Position numbers and translations under genes: made by a program. Shown here piece by piece: positions 1 through 7,570 of a DNA stretch of 64,000 bases. Under the pieces are notes generated by a model. It was not told where the DNA came from. It searched no databases and saw only the letters and a program-made list of their open reading frames with translations. Source of the stretch: Ruminococcus sp. UBA6407 (GTDB lineage: Bacteria; Bacillota; Clostridia; Oscillospirales; Ruminococcaceae); contig DJPR01000011.1 in NCBI GenBank assembly GCA_002438605.1, forward strand, positions 1-64,000, written 5' to 3'. How positions within the stretch are numbered: position 1 is the first letter of the stretch; each line of letters starts with the position of its first letter.

Positions 1-1259
1 TTCAGTACGAAACGTGTCACACTATTCGCAAACTCGTCGAGTATAAAGCGAACGTGAACAGGGAGTCTGCCGCCGTATTTGTCGTCGGCTTTGTCACACA
101 ACAGATTGAAAAGCTGAGTGTACATTATGGCTACGATAAAGTTAAAAGTATCATCGGTATCCGAGATTATGACAAAAAGTGCCGTCTTTTTATCGCCTAA
201 CGTATCAAGCTCAAGTTCGTCATCTTCTGTTAATTCACGCAGCTCCGCAATGTCAAAAGGTGCAAGTCTTGCACCACAGGAAATGAGGATTGATTTTGCG
301 GTCTTTCCTGCCGCCAGTTTGTACTTCTTGTACTGCCTTACTGCAAAATGCTCAGGATTTTCTTGTTCAAGCTCCTTAAACAGCTTATCAATTGGATTTT
401 CAAAGCTCTCGTCATCTTCTCGTGCTTCGCTTGCGTTTATCATCTCAATAAGCGTATTGAGATTTTTCTCCTCGTCGGGAGCTTCGTACCAGATATATCC
501 GATAAGAGCCGAGTAGTAAAGCCTTTCAGCCTTTACCCAGAAATCTTCGCCGCTTTGGTTGCCTTCACCTTTGGTGTTAGCGATAATTGTGTTTACGAGC
601 TTCAGAATATCCTTTTCGGAACGGATATACGCAAGCGGATTGTAATGCATTGACTTCTTGAAATTGATAGTATTCAGCACCTTGATTGCATATCCGCCCT
701 CTTTCAGAGCCTTTCCGACTTCGTTCAGCACCGTTCCTTTCGGGTCTGTAACCACATAGGAGCTGTGCATTTGAAGCAGATTAGGCTTTACATAAAATCG
801 GGTTTTGCCTGAGCCTGAGCCACCGATTACAAGGATATTCTTGTTTCGTGCGTACTTGGGTCCTGCCTTTGGTCTACCGTCCATAGTAAGCCTTTCCGTT
901 TCGGTAAGAATGACATTATCCTCGAACTTGTCAGCCATATACGGTTTTATATCTTCTGCATTACCCCAACGGGCAGAGCCGTACTCACAGCCTTTTCGAT
1001 ATTTCTTTGCATTCTTGCCCTTGACATAGATAACAAGCTTAATAATCACAGCGCCTGCGACACCGATAAGCAGGTCGATAGGGTTGAAGCTCGGCAAGGG
1101 ATTAGCAAACGCTTTACCGACATTACTCATTCCGTTCATTATCTTGTCGCCAAGTTCTGTGCCTGCGGCACTTGTAAACGCCTGAGATACCTTGTTGAAG
1201 GCATATCCGAGGATAACAAAGGGCAGAACCTTCATTACTTTTTGCTTATTGAATTTCAT
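1..1259 (-). CDS. VirD4/PcfC-type conjugal coupling ATPase, 3' part cut by window edge
   Basis: Type IV coupling protein, a membrane ATPase that passes the relaxase-DNA complex to the mating channel. About 419 codons are visible. An N-terminal hydrophobic part (residues ~1-50) is followed by the Walker A motif GGSGSGKT and the TDPKG motif, then by a Walker B-like LDEFAN close to the window edge. The start ATG overlaps the stop of the upstream PcfB gene (TAATG), so the two are translationally coupled, as in Tn1549/CTn-type elements. After LDEFAN the usual family continuation (IGxIPxF) is not seen; the last few codons read SVTRFVL. This may be divergence, a truncation or a contig-end artefact. 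The family call is solid. Confidence 0.9.
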   Translation of the reverse strand, partial: MKFNKQKVMKVLPFVILGYAFNKVSQAFTSAAGTELGDKIMNGMSNVGKAFANPLPSFNPIDLLIGVAGAVIIKLVIYVKGKNAKKYRKGCEYGSARWGNAEDIKPYMADKFEDNVILTETERLTMDGRPKAGPKYARNKNILVIGGSGSGKTRFYVKPNLLQMHSSYVVTDPKGTVLNEVGKALKEGGYAIKVLNTINFKKSMHYNPLAYIRSEKDILKLVNTIIANTKGEGNQSGEDFWVKAERLYYSALIGYIWYEAPDEEKNLNTLIEMINASEAREDDESFENPIDKLFKELEQENPEHFAVRQYKKYKLAAGKTAKSILISCGARLAPFDIAELRELTEDDELELDTLGDKKTALFVIISDTDDTFNFIVAIMYTQLFNLLCDKADDKYGGRLPVHVRFILDEFANSVTRFVL

Positions 1260-1735
1260 TACAGTTCTGCCTCCCGTGTCTTGTTTTTCTCTCTTGTACG
1301 CTCCTGAGCCTTTTCCTTGACCTGCTCGCCGAGAGTTTTAAGCCGAGCCTTGATAGACGGCTTTTCCTTCTTTTTGAGTTCTTTTCCGAGAAAGTCCTTG
1401 AAAGCAGCGTTCATAACCTCTGCGTCCTTTGCCTTGAAAAAGATGAAGTATCTCGGCGGCTTTTCAGAGCCGTCCTTTTTGAGAGAGTAGTCGATACCGT
1501 ACTTACGGGCGGTCTTATTGAAGGACTTAATGTTCTGGTCGGTAACTTCAATATTCGTGAGCTTTTCGCCCTTTTGAATAAGGTGTTTTACCGATTGCTT
1601 ACCTTTATAGACCTTCGGGGACTTGTTTTTCTGTGCCGAGAGATAGGCTCTTACCGCCGATTTCAGCACATTCGCCGTAACTTTGGTCGTCCTGACCGAC
1701 AGCGACACGACTTTTTCAGAGTTCTGCTCCTGCAT
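1259..1735 (-). CDS. PcfB family protein (DUF3801)
   Basis: 158-residue basic protein of the PcfB/DUF3801 family, an accessory factor that works with the PcfC coupling protein at the relaxosome. Residues ~62-116 hold the family core: helix, short strand ending in IDYSL, a second strand around YFIFFKAKD, then a helix (AEVMNAAFKDFL). The Lys/Glu-rich C-terminus (residues 118-158) is probably helical. A strong GGAGG site lies just upstream of the ATG, and the stop overlaps the start of the coupling-protein gene. Family and neighbourhood agree; the biochemical role is from homologues. Confidence 0.85.
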   Translation of the reverse strand: MQEQNSEKVVSLSVRTTKVTANVLKSAVRAYLSAQKNKSPKVYKGKQSVKHLIQKGEKLTNIEVTDQNIKSFNKTARKYGIDYSLKKDGSEKPPRYFIFFKAKDAEVMNAAFKDFLGKELKKKEKPSIKARLKTLGEQVKEKAQERTREKNKTREAEL

Positions 1736-1768
1736 TACTGTCCTCCTTTCGGGTTATTTTTGTTCTTG

Positions 1769-1795
1769 CTAAGGGATTTTGAGTGGAAAACTCAT
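1769..1795 (-). CDS. possible 8-residue leader peptide upstream of pcfB
   Basis: A very short reading frame (MSFPLKIP then stop) is preceded by an excellent AAAGGAGG site six bases before its ATG. It lies between the ASCH-gene terminator and the pcfB ribosome site. It could be a leader peptide, or a remnant of a decayed gene whose ribosome site survives. Only the ribosome site supports it. Confidence 0.25.
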   Translation of the reverse strand: MSFPLKIP

Positions 1796-1815
1796 AGTCT
1801 GACCTCCTTTTGGGT

Positions 1816-1853
1816 ATAAAAAAGCAGCCAAGTGTTTTTAATACTTGACTGCT
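1816..1853 (-). terminator. rho-independent terminator after the ASCH-like gene
   Basis: 11-bp arms AGCAGTCAAGT and ACTTGGCTGCT (one G-T pair, minus strand) enclose a short A-rich loop and are followed by a run of six T. It ends transcription of the ASCH-like gene 48 bases downstream of its stop and separates that gene from pcfB. Confidence 0.75.
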
Positions 1854-2327
1854 ATGTAAATATTCGATTTTTATTGTCGCTACAAATGGAAATACATCAA
1901 TCAAAATTTCGATTTTTCATAATCATATGGAACGCTTGTACCAGAAACAACATCCTCAATCTTTTCAAGGATTAGCCAATCGTCCATATTGCTTTGATGT
2001 TCAAAAGCAAGAGGGACTATTTCTTCGGCATTTTCAAATTCAACTAAACACAAACATTTCTTGTGCCAGCGTTCTTTTTGCTTATCTGATAAGCTCAACT
2101 TGTTTTGGTTATCTGAAAGGATTTTCGTTATTCCTTCATCAGATAATTTTACATAATTCTGAACGCTTTTTACAATAGCGGTTGCAGTGATTTTGGCGCT
2201 CCCTTTTTCCATAAAATATAGATGTTCTCCCTCAAAAACTCTACTATGGGGAATTTTTCTTCCTGCTGCTCCACGAACAACCATTGTTTTTGTACCGGTC
2301 AAAATCTTATCTAATACTAATCTTCAA

Positions 2328-2828
2328 TCAACATATAGATAAAATCCAATCTCTTCCGGTAATGCTTTTGATAGTATCATTGGATAGAGAGCAAATAGTA
2401 TCACAAAGTCTGTCAACGACCTTTTGAAGTGATTTAAAGACTTCATTTTTAAAACCACGTTTTCTTATCTCTTTCCATATCTGCTCGATTGGATTCATTT
2501 CCGGTGTATACGGCGGAATAAAAACAAGTTCAATATTTTCGGGTATTCTTAATGAACCTGATTTATGCCAAGCAGCTCCGTCACACGTTAATATGATCTT
2601 ATCTCTCGGAAATGTATTCGATAGCTCTTCCAAAAACACATTCATACTTTCGGTATTGCAATATGGCATAACAACAAAACAGCTTTCACCTGTAAGCGGT
2701 TCAACTGCACCATACACATATCTGTATTCTCTTATATGATGACAAGGCACAGATGGTCTTATACCCCTTTCACACCAGCAATACTTCGGCTTATTTATCC
2801 TGCCGAAGCCTGCTTCGTCCTGAAACAT
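2328..2828 (-). CDS. IS630 transposase, catalytic DDE half
   Basis: 166 residues from the first ATG, with the DDE_3 catalytic triad: Asp4 (FQDE), Asp83 (TCDGAAWH) and Glu115 (NPIEQIW). The coding phase continues upstream without a stop into the end of the HTH half (EGEFNDLNRNKYDRVRL before the Met), so the natural protein is probably a fusion made by a -1 shift near 2880. The segment EFNDL...LMFQDEAGFG is the normal linker of IS630 transposases. It may be active if frameshifting works. Confidence 0.85.
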   Translation of the reverse strand: MFQDEAGFGRINKPKYCWCERGIRPSVPCHHIREYRYVYGAVEPLTGESCFVVMPYCNTESMNVFLEELSNTFPRDKIILTCDGAAWHKSGSLRIPENIELVFIPPYTPEMNPIEQIWKEIRKRGFKNEVFKSLQKVVDRLCDTICSLSNDTIKSITGRDWILSIC

Positions 2829-2878
2829 AAGTCGTACCCTATCATATTTGTTGCGATTTAAATCATTAAATTCTCCCT

Positions 2879-3376
2879 CTACTTTTGTTTTAATTTTTTT
2901 GAGGCTTCTATTGCCTCATCGCTTGCTTTTTGCGGATGTTTGCTTCTTGGCATTACTTTTCGCCAACCGTGACGGTGAAGAACACGATATATCTGAGCGG
3001 AACCTGATTTATGTCCTATAGCCTTGTCATATGCTTCTTTTATTTCACTTGTTTCAACAAGCTGACCTTTTTCTGCTTTTTCTTTAAATTGTTCTAAAAG
3101 AGCTGCTTCTTCTTCAAAACTCATATTTTCACGAATTCTTCCGCCAACTTTGGGAGTAAGTCCTTTTATTCCTCCGCCGTTGCAAAATTGTGATGCCCAC
3201 CTGCTTATTTGTCTTTTGTCTGCATCAAGTTTTTCCGCTATATCCTTTGGTTTCATGCCTTCTCCGAGAAGCTGTACCGCATATAATCTTCGGTCAATAT
3301 ATTTATCAGTAACACACTCTCGATATGCTCTTATTTCTTCTGCTTCTTCAGCACTTATGATATATTTTTTTGACAT
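2879..3376 (-). CDS. IS630 transposase, N-terminal helix-turn-helix half
   Basis: 165 residues with a homeodomain-like HTH (residues ~35-65, KPKDIAEKLDADKRQISRW) that binds the terminal repeats, and a second winged-helix-like part (residues ~85-140). It ends at TAG right after the A-rich codons AAA CAA AAG, where a -1 shift would enter the catalytic half. The start ATG lies 66 bases inside the element's right end. Confidence 0.85.
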   Translation of the reverse strand: MSKKYIISAEEAEEIRAYRECVTDKYIDRRLYAVQLLGEGMKPKDIAEKLDADKRQISRWASQFCNGGGIKGLTPKVGGRIRENMSFEEEAALLEQFKEKAEKGQLVETSEIKEAYDKAIGHKSGSAQIYRVLHRHGWRKVMPRSKHPQKASDEAIEASKKLKQK

Positions 3377-3552
3377 TTTATCACCCTTTTTAGTATATCA
3401 TATTTTGAGAGCTTTGTCTATAGCTGGACGGGAAATTAGTATAATACCCTTTCGCCTTTCTTTCCCGCATTATCGCAATATACCAAATGCACCATTGTCA
3501 AATCCTCCACAACTTTCGATTTATAAAGTAGTCAACACGCTCCACCGACCAC

Positions 3553-3581
3553 ATTATACCATATCCCGTCCGAAATGTAAA
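3553..3581 (-). promoter_or_regulatory. sigma-A promoter for the ASCH-like gene
   Basis: On the minus strand, TTTACA and TATAAT are separated by exactly 17 bases, 58 bases before the ASCH-gene ATG at 3495. It lies between the end of repA and the gene, so the gene had its own promoter before the insertion. Confidence 0.65.
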
Positions 3582-3590
3582 GGGACGGAA

Positions 3591-4388
3591 TTAACCGCCC
3601 CTATTAAAATGATAATTCACTTCGGAGGTATAATAGTTGTCGATAGTAACTGCCGCATTATACAGGACTGTTTTCAGATAGGACTTGATATTCCGCACTT
3701 TGCTTGGATTTTCTTTCAGACAGGTGAAGATATATTCAATGTGCATAGAATTGAGCTTCAGAATACGGCTCTTGACAAGCTCGGTCGGAACTTTATCCCT
3801 TCCGATATTCTGTGTTTCCGCTTCGGAGCATACACATTCAAGCATTATATCGACAATTTCATCAAGCTGTGCCTTGTTGTACTGGTCTACGATTAAGTCG
3901 TATTCGATATTTTCAAGAATGATTGCTCTGTATCCGTCAATCTTATCAATCCCATCTGGCAGGATAGATTGATTGATATTAAGAAGCTCTTTATTTTCTT
4001 TCTCTTTACTTGTTGTATCTTTACTTATTTGTGCAGTATTATTCTGTTCAGGTGCATCCCGTTTTGGTTTATCCTGTTTTGGATTATCGAAATGGGTTGA
4101 CTTCATTCTAACATCGTAGATTATTTAGCCAAAAGTACCGTTATCTTTTCGCTCACGATAGCGTGTGATATATCCAGCCGTTTCAAGTTCTTTTATTGCA
4201 GTGGAAATAGCGTCCGTACTCTCTTTGTTGATTTTGGAGAGTCCTGCGATTGTCATATCCCATTTTTCAGGGAGCGACAATATTTGAGAGAGTAAACCTC
4301 TGGCTTTAAGGGAGAGCCGCATATCTCTTAAATGGTAATTTGACATTACCGTGTATCCGTCTGCTGTTTCTACTCTGCAATACGCCAT
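3591..4388 (-). pseudogene. replication initiator (RepA/DUF6017-type) with in-frame stop
   Basis: The N-terminal part (4388-4128, 87 residues) is a winged-helix domain typical of the replication initiators of Tn1549-like elements (MSNYHLRDMRLSLKARGLLSQILSLPEKWD). The C-terminal part (171 residues from an ATG at 4106) has the DUF6017-like helical region. Both lie in one frame, interrupted by a single TAA at 4127-4125 (GTFG stop IIYDV). A functional gene would have one sense codon here. The start overlaps the preceding stop (TGATG). Either the initiator is inactivated, or the two parts are made separately. Confidence 0.75.
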
Positions 4389-4876
4389 CAGAGTTCAATC
4401 TCCAGTACGAGAATATCGTTTTCTCCGATTTCTCCAAATTTTTCTTCAAAAAAGGTATTGACAAATTCGTCAAGATGTGCTTCATACATTGCCGCTTCAA
4501 TTTCATCGGCAACTCTGCCCATTTCCTCGACCTCGGCACGGAGCTTGTCATACTCACGCTTTGTCTTAATGAACTCAGCTGTGCTTGCTCCCTTAATAGT
4601 ACGGGGATAGACGAATGTTCTGTACTCCGAAGCGTCAATCTCCGCTTTCAGATTTGCAGACTTGCTCCTGAGTTCTGCACTAAAGAAAAAAATCTTGAAA
4701 AAGGTCTTGACATTTTCCTCGGTTTGTGCTTCGGGACTTTCCGAGAAATATTTCAGAAAAGACTTGACATCTGACAGCTTTTGTGATATGCACCCCTCAA
4801 AAAATTTTTCAGAAATGGGGTTGACAAATCCTCGGTTCTGTGATACGGGATTTCCGTTTGCTTTACTGTTCTTCAT
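4388..4876 (-). CDS. unknown element protein with 19-residue repeats
   Basis: 162 residues, no family recognised. The N-terminal third holds three tandem imperfect repeats of exactly 19 residues, with the conserved Val at positions 18, 37 and 56 (FVNPISEKFF, DVKSFLKYF, NVKTFFKIFF). A fourth related stretch is near residue 139 (FVNTFFEEKF). Residues ~68-135 look like a coiled coil. The gene lies directly upstream of and overlaps repA, so it may act in replication or partition of the left element. Ribosome site AAAGGCGG upstream. Confidence 0.6.
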   Translation of the reverse strand: MKNSKANGNPVSQNRGFVNPISEKFFEGCISQKLSDVKSFLKYFSESPEAQTEENVKTFFKIFFFSAELRSKSANLKAEIDASEYRTFVYPRTIKGASTAEFIKTKREYDKLRAEVEEMGRVADEIEAAMYEAHLDEFVNTFFEEKFGEIGENDILVLEIEL

Positions 4877-4935
4877 AATAATTCCGCCTTTCTTAATGTT
4901 GATTTGAGCTTATCATATATTCAGGGAATAGAAAA

Positions 4936-4972
4936 ACCCCGTATCTAACGGATTTAACCGTCGGATACGGGG
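4936..4972 (-). terminator. strong rho-independent terminator at the junction of the two elements
   Basis: Long hairpin with outer arms CCCCGTATC and GATACGGGG and an inner ACGG/CCGT stem, followed on the minus strand by five T. It would stop transcription coming from the truncated virB4 gene, whose stop is just upstream, before the repA operon. Confidence 0.8.
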
Positions 4973-4980
4973 CAATCTTT

Positions 4981-5667
4981 TTATTTACCAAGTTCAAGGC
5001 TCATCACGAGAGTTATATCTTCCCATTGATTTTGCCTTAAATACTTGCCGTTAGCCTTTTGATAGGCTCTTGCCATTTCATAGGTTATCGGAAAATCCCA
5101 TTGTATAGCGATTTTCTGATTAATCCCTATTACTAATAGCTGCCTGAGCTGATGAACATCGCTTTTCATTTTGTCGAAGTACGTCTGCATTTCCCTGAAA
5201 TATTTGAATAAAACATTTATGTTGTCAACCTTTGTTTGAGGTTTGTATGAAAGTGCAATCAGCATGATTTTTTTTGCACAAGCGAGTTCGGATCTCTTTA
5301 CATTTTCTTCTATGATTTCACAATAATCATCATAAAGCTCACCGTACCTGCGTTCTTTCGGCATCATGCTTTTTCTCAGCTTATCAGCGTTAATTGATGA
5401 ATTCATTATAAATTCCTGATACTGAATATCCGTAGGCAATGCGTTGAGAAGCTTCTGATAATCCTGATATGTGTCCATCTGCTCATTTTCTCTAAGCAGT
5501 GAATAATCAAGATTTTCAAAAGAAAATATCAGTGTATATCTGTCTTCTCCCACAAGAAAAATACCATTCTCATAAACTTCATAGAACGGTATTGTATCCT
5601 GTGCAGTTTTTGGAATTACCATACCCTTGGAAAAAAGAGAACTAATTTTTTTCTTTGAAAATATCAT
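4981..5667 (-). CDS. truncated VirB4-type conjugation ATPase (N-terminal part)
   Basis: 228 residues from the ATG at 5667, chosen for its AAAGGAG site; it overlaps the end of the PrgI gene. The first ~190 residues match the N-terminal domain of VirB4-like ATPases of conjugative elements (IPKTAQDTIPFYEVYENGIF). Full-length members have about 600-800 residues with Walker A and B motifs, all missing here. The last ~45 residues (from about QWDFPITYEM) do not look like VirB4 and may come from the other side of a recombination junction. The protein cannot hydrolyse ATP, so the right element probably cannot self-transfer. Confidence 0.7.
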   Translation of the reverse strand: MIFSKKKISSLFSKGMVIPKTAQDTIPFYEVYENGIFLVGEDRYTLIFSFENLDYSLLRENEQMDTYQDYQKLLNALPTDIQYQEFIMNSSINADKLRKSMMPKERRYGELYDDYCEIIEENVKRSELACAKKIMLIALSYKPQTKVDNINVLFKYFREMQTYFDKMKSDVHQLRQLLVIGINQKIAIQWDFPITYEMARAYQKANGKYLRQNQWEDITLVMSLELGK

Positions 5668-5962
5668 TATTAAATACTCCTTTCGATTCATATGTTCTGA
5701 CATCAACACCCTTGAAAATTGAAATCATATACTGAAACAATGACATTCCCTGTATATTTACAACTCCGAAAAATATGATTATTCCCATTACCAGAAATAT
5801 AAGGCTGAGCAGAAGCTGTGTACTCATTGTTCCTTTTAAAAAAATCAGCATAAGCAGTCCTATTACAAAGGCTATGCCTGCTATTATAATTTGCTTTTTG
5901 TTCAGCCCAAGACTGCTTTTGTTTTTTCGTATAATATTCTTTGTTATTTTTACTTTTATCAT
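5642..5962 (-). CDS. PrgI family membrane protein (VirB3-like)
   Basis: 106 residues with two adjacent hydrophobic helices (about residues 25-43 and 49-68) and a basic N-terminus (MIKVKITKNI). It has the usual size and layout of PrgI/VirB3-like inner-membrane proteins that anchor VirB4 to the mating channel. It sits between VirB6 and VirB4, the normal order. The 3' end overlaps the start of virB4. Confidence 0.75.
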   Translation of the reverse strand: MIKVKITKNIIRKNKSSLGLNKKQIIIAGIAFVIGLLMLIFLKGTMSTQLLLSLIFLVMGIIIFFGVVNIQGMSLFQYMISIFKGVDVRTYESKGVFNNDIFKEKN

Positions 5963-5973
5963 TTTTGTTCTCC

Positions 5974-7266
5974 TTACTTAATAAGATTTGTAAGGCATCT
6001 CGGCGGTTTTATCATCATTATTGACATGGCAATTATTATAAGCATATTAGGTGCGATTTTACCAAACCATGAAATTAATCCTTCAAATCCGTCTATCTCT
6101 CCCATTTCTGTTATTACGTGTGAAGCACCAATGTAATATACAATGCCCATAAATACGATTTGTGCAGCAACCTGAATAAATGTCAGAATGAAATTTTTGA
6201 AATACGGTTTTGTTATTTCCGAAGAATAACATGCGAAAAATGCAGGGGATACAGCAACGAGCATGGAAAGCTCAAAGGAACGAAGTATCAGCTTTACAAC
6301 TATGCATGCGGTTGATATAAAGATTACAATGTTTATCAGCATAAGCGGAATAATCAACAGATTTGCCATTATTCCGTCAATTATTGGTCCTACAATCCAT
6401 AAATCACTTGTTTCAAGTTTTATTTCGGGAAATGCTCCTAACAACATGGTGTCATCTTTCGGATACGAATTTATACCAAGATTATAAACCCTTAATGACA
6501 AATCCCCAACAGTGGTTAGAATAGCTTCACATACAGTTCCGCTCATATCAATTATGGTTTTTGATATAATAATTCTTCCGAAAAATTTAACGCCGCCTTT
6601 AAGTGTGAATATCTCATATTTTATTGTAGACTCTATAAGATTTGCCGCAAAAAAGACTAAGACAAGAGTGTATCCGAATGTTTTGAAAATATCACTCAGA
6701 TCTCCCGTTTTATATTTCAGGGGATTAAGTGTAAAGCTGCCGACACCTCCGACAGGTGCAGAAACGTCATTTTGTATTACATTTCCTATGTGTTTCCACA
6801 GAATATTGTTTACAGCAAAAAAAGCCTGCGGTATATTATAAATTCTTCCCGGAATTGAACTATCACTTGTTTTTAAAGATGCATAGTATTCTTCCATTTC
6901 TTTCTGAATATCAATATTATTAACTGATTCCTGAACGTTTGAAACAGAGTTTTTTATATCATCGACATCTGACTGTGAAACACTGCCGCCATTGCTGTTG
7001 ATTGCATTCGGTAATTCATTGCACATATAATTCCATATATCATAAGTCATTTTATTAGTATCAATAGCTTTACTCTTTATTTCACCAGTATCTGCTTTGA
7101 TTTCATTTGTTTTATTTTTTATTTCATCAGTATCTGCATTAATATCTTCTGTATCGGATTTAATGTCATACATGGTTATAGCTGATGCAGTGAATACAGA
7201 TGAAGTATATAAAGCAACAATTAAAACAAGACAAACAGAAATAATACTTTTTATTCGTTTCGACAC
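5974..7266 (-). CDS. VirB6/TrbL-like conjugation channel membrane protein
   Basis: 430 residues, GTG start with a GGAGG site. A signal peptide-like segment (residues 7-30) is followed by a regular heptad stretch (residues ~33-70: DIKSDTEDINADTDEIKNKT and onward) that should form an extracellular coiled coil. The C-terminal half has at least five membrane helices, as in polytopic VirB6/TrbL proteins. It is likely to form the inner-membrane part of the DNA transfer channel. Neighbours (pilins upstream, PrgI and VirB4 downstream) support the call. Confidence 0.75.
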   Translation of the reverse strand: MSKRIKSIISVCLVLIVALYTSSVFTASAITMYDIKSDTEDINADTDEIKNKTNEIKADTGEIKSKAIDTNKMTYDIWNYMCNELPNAINSNGGSVSQSDVDDIKNSVSNVQESVNNIDIQKEMEEYYASLKTSDSSIPGRIYNIPQAFFAVNNILWKHIGNVIQNDVSAPVGGVGSFTLNPLKYKTGDLSDIFKTFGYTLVLVFFAANLIESTIKYEIFTLKGGVKFFGRIIISKTIIDMSGTVCEAILTTVGDLSLRVYNLGINSYPKDDTMLLGAFPEIKLETSDLWIVGPIIDGIMANLLIIPLMLINIVIFISTACIVVKLILRSFELSMLVAVSPAFFACYSSEITKPYFKNFILTFIQVAAQIVFMGIVYYIGASHVITEMGEIDGFEGLISWFGKIAPNMLIIIAMSIMMIKPPRCLTNLIK

Positions 7267-7281
7267 AGTACCAGTACCTCC

Positions 7282-7497
7282 TCATCGTAAAATGTATTCA
7301 ACGGCAAAACTGGCTGCCTCAAGCACAGCGGCAATTGCGATGACCGCAAGACCTTCAAAAAAATCACGTGGATTTTCATCGGTTTTGCCTTTTACTATTT
7401 TTATCAGTCCTACAGCAGCACCTATAGCAATCAATAATACACGAGCCACATTAAGCAAGTCATTTGCCAATTCATTCATATCTTTCATTATTTTCAC
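7282..7497 (-). CDS. Maff2/VirB2-like small membrane protein
   Basis: 71 residues, two hydrophobic helices joined by the charged loop KGKTDENPRD. It is a clear paralogue of the next upstream gene, sharing the motif GxxDENPRD...GLAVI and the second helix, but it lacks a signal peptide. Maff2-family proteins sit beside VirD4 and VirB6 in Firmicute conjugative elements and are proposed to be VirB2-like pilins or channel subunits. Confidence 0.75.
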   Translation of the reverse strand: MKIMKDMNELANDLLNVARVLLIAIGAAVGLIKIVKGKTDENPRDFFEGLAVIAIAAVLEAASFAVEYILR

Positions 7498-7525
7498 CTT
7501 TTGTGCCGTAACAGCACACTTTATT

Positions 7526-7555
7526 TCGCCCTTGATGCTTTTAAATCAAGGGCGA
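7526..7555 (-). promoter_or_regulatory. intercistronic hairpin between the two pilin-like genes
   Basis: A perfect 11-bp inverted repeat (TCGCCCTTGAT / ATCAAGGGCGA, loop 8 bases) lies between the stop of the first pilin-like gene and the start of the second. There is no T run, so it is not a classic terminator. It could stabilise the upstream message so that the pilin is made in excess. Confidence 0.5.
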
Positions 7556-7570
7556 TTGTGTGTTTATATG

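Larger units (their letters stand above)
2314..3441 (-). mobile_element. complete IS630-family insertion sequence, 1128 bp
   Basis: The ends are fixed by reconstructing the interrupted host gene. The element is flanked by the duplicated target TA (2312-2313 and 3442-3443), as expected for IS630/Tc1 elements. The terminal inverted repeats are imperfect: both ends carry TACTAAT, and a further block TATAGA matches 20-25 bases in (17 of 25 positions agree by eye). The left end has one extra A. It holds one transposase in two overlapping reading phases. Confidence 0.85.
1901..3495 (-). pseudogene. ASCH-like (PUA superfamily) gene split by IS630 insertion
   Basis: Before the insertion this was a 154-residue gene: the first 18 codons are at 3495-3442 and the rest at 2311-1901. 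Removing the element and one TA copy rejoins the frame exactly (GERVL + DKILTGTKTMVVR). The original ATG at 3495 has a GGAGG site eight bases upstream and a promoter at 3553-3581. The motif GTKTMVVR matches the ASCH signature GxKxxExR except that Glu is Val. ASCH proteins are RNA- or nucleotide-binding PUA-like domains, and function here is unknown. A remnant of 133 residues could start at a TTG at 2302 but has no good ribosome site, so the gene is probably dead. The ASCH assignment is moderate. Confidence 0.6.

Noticed and set aside
1716-1904. 62-codon frame on the minus strand between ASCH and pcfB
   Set aside because: It crosses a strong terminator and overlaps the pcfB start in another frame; no family features.
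3150-3896. 248-codon open frame on the plus strand
   Set aside because: It runs antisense across the IS630 end, the ASCH gene start and repA; no ribosome site, no family pattern, and the minus-strand genes explain the region.
4128-4388. Independent small HTH gene
   Set aside because: Same frame and homology continue after the TAA; better read as the first part of a broken repA.
4454-4815. Four TTGACA strings on the plus strand suggesting a promoter array
   Set aside because: They are the reverse complement of repeated VN/VK codons in the protein repeats; no -10 boxes at proper distance.
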